DNA of 64,000 nucleotides from Streptomyces sp. NBC_01460 (GCF_036227405.1 NZ_CP109473.1:3038001-3102000); one strand, 5' to 3'; counted from the first letter of the stretch, positions 1-9,936 are shown. Made by a program: numbers and translations. Notes: a model not told the origin generated them from the sequence alone.

Positions 1-581
1 ATGCCGCCCTTGGAGCCGCCGGTGGTGAGCCAGTTCTCGGAGTAGATCTTCTTCAGCGCCGTGAAGACGCGGTGCTGGTCGCTGGCGGCCTGCCAGATGT
101 CGAGCTTCGACCAGTCGGCGGGGGCCGGGCGGGACGGGGTGAAGAACCGGTACTCCAGGGAGACCTGGTTGCCGTCGACGATCTGCGTCGGCTCGCTGCG
201 GCTGGGGTTGGTCGAGACGTTGTAGCCGCTGGTGAAGAAGACCGTGGGCCGGGTCGTGTCCTTGTGCAGCAGCGTGACGCGCTGCTGGAAGGTCCCCTTG
301 GACGGGTGCCTGTGGTCCACCGGCTGGGTGTAGTTCAGGACGAAGAAGCGGTAACCGGGGTACGGCTTCTCCTCGATCAGGCTCATTCCCGGGACGGCCA
401 GGATGCGGTCCTTGATGTCCTCGCTGCTGTTCTCGCCGCTGCTCGTCGAGCCGCTGCTGGTCGAGCTGCTCTGCTTCGCGGCCGGTTCCGCGGCGGTGGC
501 CGCACCGGCCGAGGCTCCGGTCGCACTCACTGTGCCTATGAGCACCGCGAGCGACAGAACGCCTCTGAGCGCCTTGCGCAT
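1..581 (-). CDS. Secreted S37-family (PS-10) tripeptidyl aminopeptidase, N-terminal part only
   Basis: Reads leftward and is cut by the window edge after about 193 codons. The ATG at 581 follows a good GGAGGG ribosome site. Residues 1-32 look like a secretion signal (MRKALRGVLSLAVLIGTVSA, then Ala/Gly-rich), followed by a Ser/Thr-rich linker. The mature part contains PGYRFFVLNYTQPVDH and ends in WLTTGGSKGGM, which matches the Gly-x-Ser-x-Gly nucleophile elbow of Streptomyces tripeptidyl aminopeptidases (family S37); Ser190 would be the nucleophile. Such enzymes release tripeptides from proteins outside the mycelium. The Asp and His of the triad lie beyond the edge, so activity cannot be judged. 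The family call rests on the motif and the general look of the N-terminus. Confidence 0.8.
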   Translation of the reverse strand, partial: MRKALRGVLSLAVLIGTVSATGASAGAATAAEPAAKQSSSTSSGSTSSGENSSEDIKDRILAVPGMSLIEEKPYPGYRFFVLNYTQPVDHRHPSKGTFQQRVTLLHKDTTRPTVFFTSGYNVSTNPSRSEPTQIVDGNQVSLEYRFFTPSRPAPADWSKLDIWQAASDQHRVFTALKKIYSENWLTTGGSKGG

Positions 582-658
582 GCACCCTCCCCTTGATTCA
601 CGACAGTCGCCGTGAACCTAGCGGGGGCACCACCTGCCACGCCAGACCCACCCGCGTG

Positions 659-1120
659 TCAGCACAGGATCCACCCCGTGGAGCCCGAGGATCCCCCGAC
701 CGAACCAGAGGCACGGACGCAGCGGTTCAGCGCGTGCACCGTGACCGGTCCGGCCAGGCTGGTGAACGCGCCGCTGTCGACGACCGCGTGTCCGCCCCTC
801 GGCTGCAGCGACACCCGCATCGCCCGTCGCGCACCCGGCTTCCTGGCGACGCTGACGGCGCAGGCGTAGGCGCGGCTCTTGTAGACGCGCAGGGAGCCGG
901 TGGAGAACGTCACCGTCTTGACCAGCCGCCCGGAGCAGGCCGACGCGGCGTGCGCGGGGGCCGAGCCGGCGGGTCCCGTCACGAGACCGAGGGCCCCGAG
1001 CAGCGGCAGGACGAGGAGCACCACCGCTGCACGCCGGCCTGCCGGACTCCCCTGACGCCCCTGACTCCCCAGTGGTCCCGGAAGTCCCTCCGGTCCCGAT
1101 GACCTCACTCGTCTCGCCAC
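659..1120 (-). CDS. Small secreted protein with four cysteines, function unknown
   Basis: About 153 residues from the GTG at 1120, which has a purine-rich GGATGGGG stretch upstream. The frame is open further to a GTG at 1180 but that start lacks a ribosome site, so the start is uncertain. A basic N-terminus leads to a hydrophobic core (AAVVLLVLPLLGALGLVTG) and an Ala-x-Ala type cleavage site (APAHA). The mature protein is about 95 residues with four cysteines (ACSG, YACAV, NRCVR and a terminal Cys), enough for two disulfides. I recognise no enzyme motif. It resembles the many short, exported, disulfide-bonded proteins of Streptomyces. It faces the same way as the peptidase gene at 581 but is separated by about 77 bases. 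Confidence 0.6.
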   Translation of the reverse strand: MARRVRSSGPEGLPGPLGSQGRQGSPAGRRAAVVLLVLPLLGALGLVTGPAGSAPAHAASACSGRLVKTVTFSTGSLRVYKSRAYACAVSVARKPGARRAMRVSLQPRGGHAVVDSGAFTSLAGPVTVHALNRCVRASGSVGGSSGSTGWILC

Positions 1121-1240
1121 ACCGTCCACCCCATCCACCCCGCCCGCTTCATCGAACACGCTGCCCCTCACCGGACACACGTACGCATGGGTCTACGACG
1201 CGGGAAGAGCGCCCTCAGGTTGCGGAACGGGGGCACGAGG

Positions 1241-4200
1241 TCATACGCCTGCCGGGGTGTCCTCGCCCAGGCCCTCCCCTATGAAGGTGCGCCACAGCCG
1301 CGCGTACGCGCCGTCCCTGGCCAGCAGCTCGTCGTGGGTGCCGTCCTCGGCGACCCGGCCCCCGTCCATCACCACGACCCGGTCGGCGCGCGCGGCCGTC
1401 GTCAGCCGGTGGGCCACCACCAGCGTGGTGCGCCGGCCCGCCAGCCGGTCGGTGGCCTGGTTGACCTGCGCCTCACTGGCCAGGTCGAGGGAGGCGGTCG
1501 CCTCGTCGAGCAGCAGGATGTCCGGGTCGACCAGCTCGGCCCGGGCGAGCGCGATCAGCTGGCGCTGCCCGGCGGAGAGGTTGCGGCCCCGCTCGGCCAC
1601 CGTGTGCAGATAGCCGTCCTCCAGGGTGGCGATCATGTCGTGCGCGCCGACGGCCCTGGCGGCCGCCTCCACCTGGGCGTCGGTGGCCTCCGGCTGTCCG
1701 TAGGCGATGGCGTCGCGGACCGTCCCCTCGAAGAGGTAGGACTCCTGCGGCACGACTCCGAGCCGGTGGCGGTACGCGGTCCTGTCGAGCCGGCGCAGGT
1801 CCGTGCCGTCGGCCGTGACCCGTCCGCTCGTCGGGTCGTAGAAGCGGGCGACGAGCTTGACCAGGGTGGACTTGCCCGCTCCCGTCTCGCCGACGAAGGC
1901 GACCGTCTGGCCCGCCGGGATGCGCAGGTCGATCCCCGTGAGGGCCTCCTCCTCGCCGGTGTACGCGAACGACACGTCCTCGAACGCGATCTCGCCGCGC
2001 AGCGACGTCACGTCCTGCGGCTCCTCGTGGTCGGCGGTGGAGGTCGGCTCCCGCAGGAGCTCCTGGATCCGGCCGAGGGAGACGGTGGCCTGCTGGTAGC
2101 CGTCGAAGACCTGGGAGAGCTGCTGCACGGGGGCGAAGAACAGGTCGATGTAGAGCAGATAGGCGACCAGCGCGCCCGTGGTCAGGGTGCCGTTGTCGAC
2201 GCGGCCCGCGCCGACGATCAGCACGGCGGCCGCCGCGACCGAGGCCAGCAGCTGCACGAACGGGAAGTAGACGGAGATCAGCCACTGCCCGCGCACCCTG
2301 GCCTGGCGGTAGTGGTCGCTGCGCGCCGCGAACCGCTCGGCGCCGTCGCGCTCGCGCCGGAAGGCCTGGACGATCCGCAGCCCGGCGACGGACTCCTGGA
2401 GGTCGGCGTTGACGACGCTGACGCGGGTACGGGCGAGCTCGTACGCCCTGACGCTCTTGCGGCGGAAGAAGAACGTACCGACGATCAGCAGCGGCAGCGT
2501 CGCGAAGACGACCAGGGCGAGCTGGACGTCGAGGGCGAGCAGCACGACCGTGATGCCGAAGAAGGTCACGACGGAGACGAAGGCGGTGACCAGGCCGGTC
2601 TGCAGGAACGTGGACAGCGCGTCCACGTCCGTCGTCATCCGGGTCATGATCCGGCCGGTCAGCTCGCGCTCGTAGTAGTCGAGGCCGAGCCGCTGGAGCT
2701 GCGCGAAGATCTTGAGACGCAGGGAGTACAGCACGCGTTCGCCGCTGCGGCCCGTCATCCGGGTCTCGCCGATCTGTGCCACCCACTGCACGAGGACGGC
2801 GAGCAGGCCGAGGGCGGCCGCGGCCCAGACGGCGCCGAGCGCCATCTTGGTGACGCCGTCGTCGATCCCGTGCCGGATCAGCACAGGCAGCAGCAGGCCC
2901 ATGCCCGCGTCGACGGCCACCAGCCCCAGGCTCACGAGCAGCGGGAGGCCGAAGCCGTGCAGCAGCCGGCGCAGGCCGTACGACTTCTCCGGGCGCGCCG
3001 CGCCCGCCTCGTCGACCGCGGGGGTGTCGGTGGCCGGCGGGAGCGCCTCCACCTGGGCGAGGAGCTCGGGGGTGGCGGGCATGCCGGCGGCCGCCGCGTC
3101 CCGCTGCTCCTCCTTGCGGATCCACAGCCCGGGGGTGACACCGCGCTCGGCGTCGAACTCGGCGTCCAGCTCCTCCTGGAGCGCGCGGTCGTCCTCGGGC
3201 GCCGCGACCGCCGTCGGCCGGTGCCCGGGAGAGGTGCCGCCCATCTCGTCAGGGTCGGTGAGAAGCCGCCGGTAGAGCGCCGAGCGGCTCTCCAGCTCCG
3301 CGTGCGTGCCGATGTCGGCGAGCCGTCCCTGGTCGAGGACGGCGATGCGGTCGGCGAGGCCGAGGGTGGAGCGGCGGTGGGCTATCAGCAGGGTGGTGCG
3401 GCCCTCCATGACCTGGGCGAGCACCTCGTGGATCTCGTGCTCGACGCGTGCGTCGACGGCGGAGGTGGCGTCGTCGAGCAGCAGCAGGCGGGGGTCGGTG
3501 AGGATGGCGCGGGCGAGCGCGACGCGCTGGCGCTGCCCTCCGGAGAGGGTGAGCCCGTGCTCGCCGACCTTGGTGTCGTACCCGTCGGGCAGCGCGGAGA
3601 CGAAGCCGTGCGCCTGGGCGGCGCGCGCGGCCCGCTCGATCTGTTCCGGGGTGGCGCCCGGGTAGCCGTAGGCGATGTTGGCGCCGACGGACTCGGAGAA
3701 GAGGAAGCTGTCCTCCGGTACGAGGCCGATGGCGGCCCGCAACGAGTCCTGGGTCAGCTCCCGGACGTCGTGGCCGCCGACCAGGACGGCGCCGTGCGAC
3801 ACGTCGTAGAAGCGGGGCAGCAGGAGCGAGACGGTGGACTTGCCGCTGCCGGAGGCTCCGACGACGGCGACGGTCTCGCCCGGCTCGATGGTGAGGGAGA
3901 ACCCGTCGAGGACCGGGCGGTCGTCGTCGTAGCCGAAGCGGACGTCGTCGAACTCGACGCTCGCGGGGGCGTCGGCCGGGAGCCTCTTGGTGCCGTCCTT
4001 CATGGACGGCTCGGTGTCGATCAGCTCCAGGACGCGCTCGACACCGGCCCTGGCCTGCTGGCCGACGGTGAGGACCATGGCGAGCATCCGGACCGGGCCG
4101 ACGAGCTGGGCGAGGTAGGTGGAGAAGGCGACGAACGTGCCGAGCGTGATCTCGCCCCTGGTGGCGAGCCAGCCGCCGAGGGCGAGCATCGCGACCTGGC

Positions 4201-4984
4201 CGAGCGAGGGGACGGCCTGGAGGGCCGGGGTGTAGCGGGAGTTCAGCCGGATCGTGCGCAGCCGGCCGGCGAAGAGCCTGCGGCTGACCTCACGCAGCTT
4301 CCCGGCCTCCTGCTCCTCCTGGCCGAACCCCTTGACGACACGGACGCCGGAGACGGCCCCGTCGACCACTCCGGCCACCGCTGCGGCCTGACTCTGTGCG
4401 TACCAGGTGGCGGGGAAGAGGCGGGCCTTGGAGCGGCGGGCGATGAACCAGAGGGCGGGGGCGACGGCGAGGGCGACGAGGGTCAGGGGCAGCGAGAGCC
4501 ACGCCATGATCACCAGGGAGATGACGAAGAGCAGGACGTTCCCGATGGTCATCGGGAGCATGAAGAGGAGGCCCTGGATCAGCTGCAGGTCGCTGGTGGC
4601 ACGCCCGACGACCTGCCCGGTGGAGAGCTCGTCCTGCCGCTTCCCGTCGAGCCGGGTGAGGGTGCCGTACATCTCGGTGCGCAGATCGTGCTGGACGTCG
4701 AGGGCGAGCCGGCCGCCGTAGTAGCGGCGGACGAACGTGGCGGCGTAGACGATCACGGCCGCACCGATGAGCAGGCCGGTCCACACGCCGAGGGAGCGGG
4801 TGTGGCTGCCGACGACGTCGTCGATGATCACCTTGGTGATGAGCGGGACGAGCGCCATGACGCCCATGCCCGCGAGGGAGGACCCCAGGGCCAGCACGAC
4901 GTTGCGGCGGTAGCGCCAGGCGTATCCGCCCAGCCGTCTGCCCCACCCCTGTTGCTCCGCGCCCTGCTGCTCCGCGCCCGCCAC
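1241..4984 (-). CDS. Fused two-half ABC exporter (permease-ATPase-permease-ATPase)
   Basis: A 1247-residue protein carrying two complete ABC exporter halves in one chain. Half one has a membrane domain (about residues 20-320), Walker A GASGSGKST near 376, signature LSGGQRQRVALARA near 480 and Walker B LLLLDDATSAVD near 500. Half two has Walker A GETGAGKST near 1035, signature LSAGQRQLIALARA near 1135 and Walker B ILLLDEATASLD near 1158. In site one the residue after Walker B is Asp (DDATS) where a catalytic Glu is usual, whereas site two has DEATA; this asymmetry is typical of heterodimeric exporters with one degenerate site. A 60-residue linker joins the halves. The GTG start at 4984 follows AGGAGG. 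The substrate is unknown; lipid, drug or peptide export is the family norm. Confidence 0.93.
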   Translation of the reverse strand: MAGAEQQGAEQQGWGRRLGGYAWRYRRNVVLALGSSLAGMGVMALVPLITKVIIDDVVGSHTRSLGVWTGLLIGAAVIVYAATFVRRYYGGRLALDVQHDLRTEMYGTLTRLDGKRQDELSTGQVVGRATSDLQLIQGLLFMLPMTIGNVLLFVISLVIMAWLSLPLTLVALAVAPALWFIARRSKARLFPATWYAQSQAAAVAGVVDGAVSGVRVVKGFGQEEQEAGKLREVSRRLFAGRLRTIRLNSRYTPALQAVPSLGQVAMLALGGWLATRGEITLGTFVAFSTYLAQLVGPVRMLAMVLTVGQQARAGVERVLELIDTEPSMKDGTKRLPADAPASVEFDDVRFGYDDDRPVLDGFSLTIEPGETVAVVGASGSGKSTVSLLLPRFYDVSHGAVLVGGHDVRELTQDSLRAAIGLVPEDSFLFSESVGANIAYGYPGATPEQIERAARAAQAHGFVSALPDGYDTKVGEHGLTLSGGQRQRVALARAILTDPRLLLLDDATSAVDARVEHEIHEVLAQVMEGRTTLLIAHRRSTLGLADRIAVLDQGRLADIGTHAELESRSALYRRLLTDPDEMGGTSPGHRPTAVAAPEDDRALQEELDAEFDAERGVTPGLWIRKEEQRDAAAAGMPATPELLAQVEALPPATDTPAVDEAGAARPEKSYGLRRLLHGFGLPLLVSLGLVAVDAGMGLLLPVLIRHGIDDGVTKMALGAVWAAAALGLLAVLVQWVAQIGETRMTGRSGERVLYSLRLKIFAQLQRLGLDYYERELTGRIMTRMTTDVDALSTFLQTGLVTAFVSVVTFFGITVVLLALDVQLALVVFATLPLLIVGTFFFRRKSVRAYELARTRVSVVNADLQESVAGLRIVQAFRRERDGAERFAARSDHYRQARVRGQWLISVYFPFVQLLASVAAAAVLIVGAGRVDNGTLTTGALVAYLLYIDLFFAPVQQLSQVFDGYQQATVSLGRIQELLREPTSTADHEEPQDVTSLRGEIAFEDVSFAYTGEEEALTGIDLRIPAGQTVAFVGETGAGKSTLVKLVARFYDPTSGRVTADGTDLRRLDRTAYRHRLGVVPQESYLFEGTVRDAIAYGQPEATDAQVEAAARAVGAHDMIATLEDGYLHTVAERGRNLSAGQRQLIALARAELVDPDILLLDEATASLDLASEAQVNQATDRLAGRRTTLVVAHRLTTAARADRVVVMDGGRVAEDGTHDELLARDGAYARLWRTFIGEGLGEDTPAGV

Positions 4985-5169
4985 CCGTGCCTCCTGATGT
5001 TCCCCGTCGCCCCGCCTGACCTACCGCATGTCCCCAACGCGGCAGGATGCGGATTTCATCCTTCCGCAACAATTCTCGGCCGATGGACGGAGAAGGGGGC
5101 GGGTGGTCCTACGACCACCGGGGTACGGATGATCACGCGCATACCGGGACCGAAGGAACGGGGCAGGCG

Positions 5170-5526
5170 ATGGCGAACGACCTGAAGGCGGAGGCCCACC
5201 TCTGCGGCCGGCTGTACGCGGCACTGGCGGAGCTGCAGCGACTGGGCGAGGGCGAGCACCACTCGCTCGGCAGGCCCGAGGTCCTGAAGAAGCTCGCCCT
5301 GGAGCCGTCGAAGCACCTGACCGAGCACCTCCATCTGGCCGGGAAGTACCTGATGGCGGCCAGGGGCAGGGGGCAGGCCGCTCCCGCCGCCGTGGTGTTC
5401 CGGTCGCTCCCGGACCTTCTGCCCTCCGGAAGGGGCCTGCCGGGGTCGCTGCGCGACACCGTGCTGCAGGACCGCTTCCACGAGGGCCGCACGGCGCAGG
5501 AGGCCACGATCGGCAAGGCAGGGTGA
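5170..5526 (+). CDS. Small helical protein resembling the C-terminal region of Csd1/Cas8c
   Basis: 118 residues, divergent from the ABC exporter (185-base gap), start ATG with purine-rich GAAGGAACGGGG upstream. The N-terminal half, AHLCGRLYAALAELQRLGEG, followed later by PAAVVFRSLPDLLP, reads like the C-terminal helical part of the type I-C CRISPR protein Csd1/Cas8c, which has a LGRL-AVLE-IQ helix and an ASATPA-VF segment. The similarity is by eye only and the insert between the two blocks differs. There is no CRISPR array and no other cas gene in the window, so it is either a stand-alone homologue or a chance likeness. No membrane segment or signal peptide. Composition matches its neighbours. 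Confidence 0.6.
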   Translation: MANDLKAEAHLCGRLYAALAELQRLGEGEHHSLGRPEVLKKLALEPSKHLTEHLHLAGKYLMAARGRGQAAPAAVVFRSLPDLLPSGRGLPGSLRDTVLQDRFHEGRTAQEATIGKAG

Positions 5527-5573
5527 GCGGGGGCGGCCGAGCGGGGCCGGCTGAGGGCCGGCTCGGCTGAGCG

Positions 5574-5604
5574 GGGGCGGCCGGGCCAGGGGTCCGGCCG
5601 CCCC
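5574..5604. terminator. Probable bidirectional terminator with an 11-bp stem
   Basis: GGGGCGGCCGG (5574-5584) and CCGGCCGCCCC (5594-5604) form a perfect stem with a 9-base loop, between two convergent genes. The 16-base repeat TGAGCGGGGGCGGCCG occurs directly twice (5524-5539 and 5568-5583), so the stem sits on a small local duplication. No T-tract, as is common in this genus. Confidence 0.6.
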
Positions 5605-5611
5605 GTCTCCG

Positions 5612-7294
5612 CTACAGGTGCGTCGGCTCGAACATCCTGAGCAGCGCGGGAAGCACCACCACCGACGGGCCGGGGGCCGCGAGGGCCGTGCCGAGGTCGG
5701 CTGCCAGGGTCTCCGGGGTCGTACGGACCGCGGGGACGCCGAAGGACTCGGCGAGGGCGACGAAGTCCGGGCGGGAGAGCTCGGTCGCCGTGGCCTCGCC
5801 GAAGGCGCCCGTCATGTACTCCCGCAGGATGCCGTAGCCCCCGTCGTCGACGATCAGCCAGGTGACGGGCAGGTCGTACTGGCGCACGGTGGCGAGCTCG
5901 GCGATCGAGTACATCGCGCCGCCGTCGCCGGAGACCGCGAGCACCGGCCTGGTCCGGTCGGCCGCGGCGGCGCCGATGGCGGCGGGGAAGCCGTAGCCGA
6001 GACCACCCGCGCCCTGCGCCGAGTGCATCGTGTTCGGGTGGCGGGCGTCGAAGGCGGACCAGGCCCAGTAGGCCAGGATCGTCATGTCCCAGAAGCTGGG
6101 CGAGGTGTCGGGCAGCGCCTCGCGGACGGAGGCGATCACCCGCTGCTCCAGCGTGAGGTCCTGGGCCGCGATCCGCTCGCGGACCCGCTCCAGCAGCTCC
6201 CGGACGCGCTCCGCCGCGGTGTCGTCCTTCCGCGGCTCCACCGTGTCCAGGAGGTCGGCGAGCGCCTCGCGGGCGTCGGAGTGGATGCCGAGCGCGGGGT
6301 GGTTGGACTCCAGCTTCCCGGCGTCGGCCTCGATCTGGACGACACGGCCGCGCGGGGCGAACGTGTGGTAGTTCGAGGAGAGCTCCCCCAGCCCCGAGCC
6401 GACGACCAGCAGGACGTCCGCGGACTCCAGGAAGTCCGTGGTGTGACGGTCCTCCAGCCACGACTGGAGCGAGAGCGGGTGCTCCCAGGGGAAGGCCCCC
6501 TTGCCGCCGAAGGTGGTGACGACGGGGGCGTCGATCTTCTCCGCGAGCGCGAGCAGCTTGCCGGCCGCGTCGGAGCGCACGACCCCGCCGCCCGCGATGA
6601 TCACCGGACGCTCGGCCTTCGACAGCAGATGGGCGGCGGCGACGGTCAGCTCCGGGCGCGGGTACAGCTCACGGGGGGTGGCGTCCAGCGCGCTGACCGG
6701 GGGCAGGGTGGTCTCGGCGAGCAGCACGTCCTGCGGGATCTCGACCCAGACCGGCCCGTGCGGGGCGGTCAGCGCGGACTCCCAGGCGGCGGCGATCGCG
6801 GAGGGGACCTGCGAGGCCGTGCGCACGGTGTGCACGGACTTCACGACGTCGCGGAAGGACGCCTTCTGGTCGCGGAGCTCGTGCAGGTAGCCGTGGCGCC
6901 CGCCGCCGAGCCCCGCGGTGGGGATCTGGCTGGAGATCGCCAGCACGGGCGCCGAGGCCGCGGCCGCCTCCTGGAGCGCCGCCAGCGACGTCAGGGCGCC
7001 GGGACCGGTGGAGAGCAGCAGGGGCGCCACCTCGCCGGTGATCCGGCCGTAGGCGTCGGCGGCGAAGCCCGCGTTGTTCTCGACGCGCAGGCCGACGTAC
7101 GAGAGCGCGGAGCGGCGCAGGGCGTCGAACATGCCGAGTGCGTGCTGGCCGGGGAGCCCGAAGACGGTGGTGGCGCCGAGGCCCTGGAGGGTCTCGACGA
7201 CCAGGTCGCCGCCGTTGCGGCCGGGCGGCGGGTTCAGGGCCGCCTCCGCCTGCGCGGCGGTGAGCTGCGGCCGGTCGTCGTGGTCGTGACTCAC
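5612..7294 (-). CDS. Thiamine-diphosphate-dependent enzyme of the acetolactate synthase type
   Basis: 560 residues with the three-domain layout of the acetolactate synthase/benzoylformate decarboxylase family: an N-terminal Pyr domain with the cofactor-activating Glu ([15 protein letters not shown], about residue 73), a central domain, and a C-terminal PP domain with [12 protein letters not shown] near 453 leading to DDGGYG. It would act in the cytoplasm on a 2-keto acid, either decarboxylating it or ligating it to another carbonyl. The GTG start overlaps the stop of the ureohydrolase gene by four bases (GTGA), so the two are translationally coupled. The usual valine-pathway acetolactate synthase comes with a small subunit, absent here, so a catabolic role with the agmatinase-like partner is more likely. 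The exact substrate cannot be told. Confidence 0.88.
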   Translation of the reverse strand: MSHDHDDRPQLTAAQAEAALNPPPGRNGGDLVVETLQGLGATTVFGLPGQHALGMFDALRRSALSYVGLRVENNAGFAADAYGRITGEVAPLLLSTGPGALTSLAALQEAAAASAPVLAISSQIPTAGLGGGRHGYLHELRDQKASFRDVVKSVHTVRTASQVPSAIAAAWESALTAPHGPVWVEIPQDVLLAETTLPPVSALDATPRELYPRPELTVAAAHLLSKAERPVIIAGGGVVRSDAAGKLLALAEKIDAPVVTTFGGKGAFPWEHPLSLQSWLEDRHTTDFLESADVLLVVGSGLGELSSNYHTFAPRGRVVQIEADAGKLESNHPALGIHSDAREALADLLDTVEPRKDDTAAERVRELLERVRERIAAQDLTLEQRVIASVREALPDTSPSFWDMTILAYWAWSAFDARHPNTMHSAQGAGGLGYGFPAAIGAAAADRTRPVLAVSGDGGAMYSIAELATVRQYDLPVTWLIVDDGGYGILREYMTGAFGEATATELSRPDFVALAESFGVPAVRTTPETLAADLGTALAAPGPSVVVLPALLRMFEPTHL

Positions 7295-8259
7295 TTGGTG
7301 CGGCCTTCCGCGATCTGGCGGGACATGATCGTCGTCAGCTCGTACGCCGTGTGCGAGGCGGCGACGGAGGTGATCTCCGCGTGGTCGTACGCCGGGGCGA
7401 CCTCGACGAGGTCGGCGGAGACGAGGTGGCAGGAGGAAAGCCCGCGCACGATCTCCAGGAGCTCGCGCGAGGTGAGGCCGCCGGCCTCGGGCGTGCCGGT
7501 GCCGGGGGCGTGCGCCGGGTCGAGCACGTCGATGTCGATGGAGATGTAGAGCGGCCGGTCGCCGATGCGCTGCCGCAGCTGGTCGGCGATCTCGTCGACG
7601 CCGCGCCGCATGACGTCGGCGGAGGTGACGATGCCGAAGCCCATCTTGGCGTCGTCGTCGAGGTCCTTCTTGCCGTACAGCGGGCCGCGGGTGCCGACGT
7701 GGGACAGCGCCTCCGTGTCGAGGATGCCCTCCTCGACGGCCCGGCGGAACGGGGTCCCGTGGGTGTACTCCGCGCCGAAGTAGGTGTCCCAGGTGTCCAG
7801 GTGCGCGTCGAAGTGGAGCAGGGCGACGGGGCCGTGCTTCTTGGCGACGGAGCGCAGCAGGGGCAGCGCGATGGTGTGGTCGCCGCCGAGCGTCATCAGC
7901 CGGGCGCCGGTGGAGAGCAGGTCGTCGGCGGCGGCCTCGATGGTCTCGACGGCCTCGTCGATGTTGAACGGGTTGGCCGCGATGTCACCCGCGTCGGCGA
8001 CCTGGGCGAGGGCGAAGGGGGAGGCGTCCTGCGCCGGGTTGTAGGGGCGCAGGAGCCGGGAGGCCTCGCGGATCGCGTTGCCGCCGAAGCGGGCGCCGGG
8101 CCGGTAGGAGACGCCGGTGTCGAAGGGCACGCCGACGACGGCGACATCGGCGGTGCCGACCTCGTCGAGCCGCGGCAGCCGGGCGAACGTCGCGGGTCCC
8201 GCGTACCGCGGGACGCGGGAGGAGTCGACGGGGCCGCGCGGCGCTTCGTTGCTGCTCAT
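7291..8259 (-). CDS. speB: Agmatinase-type ureohydrolase
   Basis: 322 residues from the ATG at 8259 (GAAAGG upstream); the frame is open further upstream, but that stretch is Arg/Pro-rich and unlike the family. The manganese ligands of the ureohydrolase fold are all present: [13 protein letters not shown] and [19 protein letters not shown]. The HGTPFRRA segment is of the agmatinase branch. These enzymes split a guanidino compound (agmatine, guanidinobutyrate or guanidinopropionate) into an amine and urea. It lies between a sodium symporter and a thiamine-diphosphate enzyme, with four-base coupling to the latter, which suggests import and stepwise breakdown of one guanidino substrate. Agmatinase is the safest name; guanidinobutyrase is a fair alternative. 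Confidence 0.88.
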   Translation of the reverse strand: MSSNEAPRGPVDSSRVPRYAGPATFARLPRLDEVGTADVAVVGVPFDTGVSYRPGARFGGNAIREASRLLRPYNPAQDASPFALAQVADAGDIAANPFNIDEAVETIEAAADDLLSTGARLMTLGGDHTIALPLLRSVAKKHGPVALLHFDAHLDTWDTYFGAEYTHGTPFRRAVEEGILDTEALSHVGTRGPLYGKKDLDDDAKMGFGIVTSADVMRRGVDEIADQLRQRIGDRPLYISIDIDVLDPAHAPGTGTPEAGGLTSRELLEIVRGLSSCHLVSADLVEVAPAYDHAEITSVAASHTAYELTTIMSRQIAEGRTK

Positions 8260-8356
8260 GGGTGCGGGTGCCTTTCGTTCAGCCATGCACGCCTTGTGGG
8301 CGTTCATACGGTATTCAGTCTGCCAGGGCCGTTCGGGCCCCGGCTTCGGTGGCCGG

Positions 8357-9820
8357 TCAGACGCCGACCGGGTCCGGGGCGGCCGCCTCCTCGGTCCCGC
8401 GTCCCGCCAGCCGCTCACGCCAGGCGGTCAGGACCGCGGCGTCGGTCGGCTTCGTCGCCAGCGAGACGACGACGTAGACGGCGAGGGAGGCGAGCAGTCC
8501 GTAGTAGACCGGCTCGTTGGCGAGGATGCCGTAGCCCGCCATCAGCCCGATGACCGCGACGCCGCCGACGGCCACGGCGGCCAGGGCGCCCGGCGCGGTG
8601 CCCCGGCGCCAGAGCAGTCCGCCGAGGATCGGCACCAGCAGCCCGCCGACGAGCAGGTTGTAGGCGACGGTCAGCGCCTCGACGACGTTGTTGAGCGCGA
8701 TGGCGATCACGATGACCGCGACGCCCATGATGAGGATGAAGGCGCGGTTGCCCTTCACCTCGTCCCGCTCCTCGCCGCCGTCCTTGGCGACCACGCCCCG
8801 CAGCCGCGACCAGATGTCGTTGTTGGCCACGGTCGCGCAGGCGATCAGGGCGCCGGAGGAGGTGGACATCACCGCGGCGAGCGCGGCGGCGAGCACCAGC
8901 CCCCGCACGCCGACCGGCAGTTCGTCCTTCACGATCGTCGCGAAGGCCGCGTCGGCGCTGGGCAGCGTCGGGTACATCACCTTGGCGGCCGTGCCGATGA
9001 CGGCTCCGGCGACCGCGTAGACCAGGCAGTACGTACCGGCGACGGTGCCGCCCCAGCGTGCCGTGCGGTCGCTGCGCGCGGTGAACACGCGCTGCCAGAT
9101 GTCCTGGCCGATCAGCATGCCGAAGGTGTAGATCAGGACGTACGTGAAGATCGTCTCGCCGCCGATGCCCAGCGGGTCGAAGTACTCGGTGGGCAGCTTC
9201 GCCTTCATCTCGCTGAAGCCGCCGGCCTTGACGACGGCGATCGGCAGGAGGAGGAGCAGGACACCGATCGTCTTGACGACGAACTGCACCATGTCGGTGA
9301 TCGTGATCGACCACATGCCGCCGAGCGTGGAGTACGCGACGACGATGGTGCCGCCCAGGATGATCGCCACGGTCCGGTTCACGTCGAACAGGACGTCGAA
9401 GATCGTGGCGTAGGCGATGGTCGAGGTGACCGCGAGCATCAGCGTGTACGCCCACATGACGACGCCGGAGATGACCCCGGCCCGGCCGCCGTAGCGCAGG
9501 TCGAGCATCTCGGAGACGGTGTAGACCTTCAGCCGGGCGATGCGGGCGGAGAAGAAGACGGAGAGCGCGAGCAGCCCGAGGCCGATCGTGAAGACCATCC
9601 ACGCGCCGGAGAGCCCGTACTGGTAGCCGAGGCCCACGCCGCCGATCGTCGAGGCGCCGCCGAGGACGATCGCGGCCATGGTGCCGGAGTACATCCAGGG
9701 GCCGAGCCGCCGTCCGGCGACCAGGAACTCGCTCTTGGACTTGGCACGGCGCATGCCCCACCAGCCCATGGCGAGCATGCCGAGCAGGTAGACGACGATC
9801 ACGGCGTAGTCGACAGCCAT
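8357..9820 (-). CDS. Sodium:solute symporter (SSS family)
   Basis: 487 residues from the ATG at 9820, which follows a strong GGAGGGA site. The chain is almost wholly made of hydrophobic helices (about 13), starting [20 protein letters not shown] and containing the SSS-type [22 protein letters not shown] region near residue 50. It is an inner-membrane importer driven by the sodium gradient; relatives carry proline, pantothenate, urea or organic acids. It is the first gene of a leftward operon with the ureohydrolase and the thiamine-diphosphate enzyme, and is divergent from a PucR-type regulator with only 115 bases between start codons, so it probably imports the substrate those enzymes use. 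Confidence 0.9.
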   Translation of the reverse strand: MAVDYAVIVVYLLGMLAMGWWGMRRAKSKSEFLVAGRRLGPWMYSGTMAAIVLGGASTIGGVGLGYQYGLSGAWMVFTIGLGLLALSVFFSARIARLKVYTVSEMLDLRYGGRAGVISGVVMWAYTLMLAVTSTIAYATIFDVLFDVNRTVAIILGGTIVVAYSTLGGMWSITITDMVQFVVKTIGVLLLLLPIAVVKAGGFSEMKAKLPTEYFDPLGIGGETIFTYVLIYTFGMLIGQDIWQRVFTARSDRTARWGGTVAGTYCLVYAVAGAVIGTAAKVMYPTLPSADAAFATIVKDELPVGVRGLVLAAALAAVMSTSSGALIACATVANNDIWSRLRGVVAKDGGEERDEVKGNRAFILIMGVAVIVIAIALNNVVEALTVAYNLLVGGLLVPILGGLLWRRGTAPGALAAVAVGGVAVIGLMAGYGILANEPVYYGLLASLAVYVVVSLATKPTDAAVLTAWRERLAGRGTEEAAAPDPVGV

Positions 9821-9921
9821 GGGCTTCCCTCCGTTCCACGCGTTCAACAGGTTCGTGAAGACGGTAGGTGGCCGGAAGCAGACGATGAAGTGTACGTTTC
9901 CTCCATTCTGACCTCACAGAG

Positions 9922-9936
9922 TGGATGGATCATCCA
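9922..9936. promoter_or_regulatory. Inverted repeat at the start of the PucR-type gene
   Basis: TGGATG-GAT-CATCCA has perfect 6-base arms with a 3-base spacer and touches the regulator's ATG. It lies in the divergent region between the symporter operon and the regulator and may be the operator by which the regulator controls itself. Inferred from symmetry and place only. Confidence 0.35.

Noticed and set aside
1187..5185. A 1332-codon open frame on the + strand opposite the ABC exporter
   Set aside because: It is the antisense shadow of a very GC-rich gene: Arg/Gly/Asp/Val-rich with no recognisable domain, whereas the opposite strand has all ABC exporter motifs.
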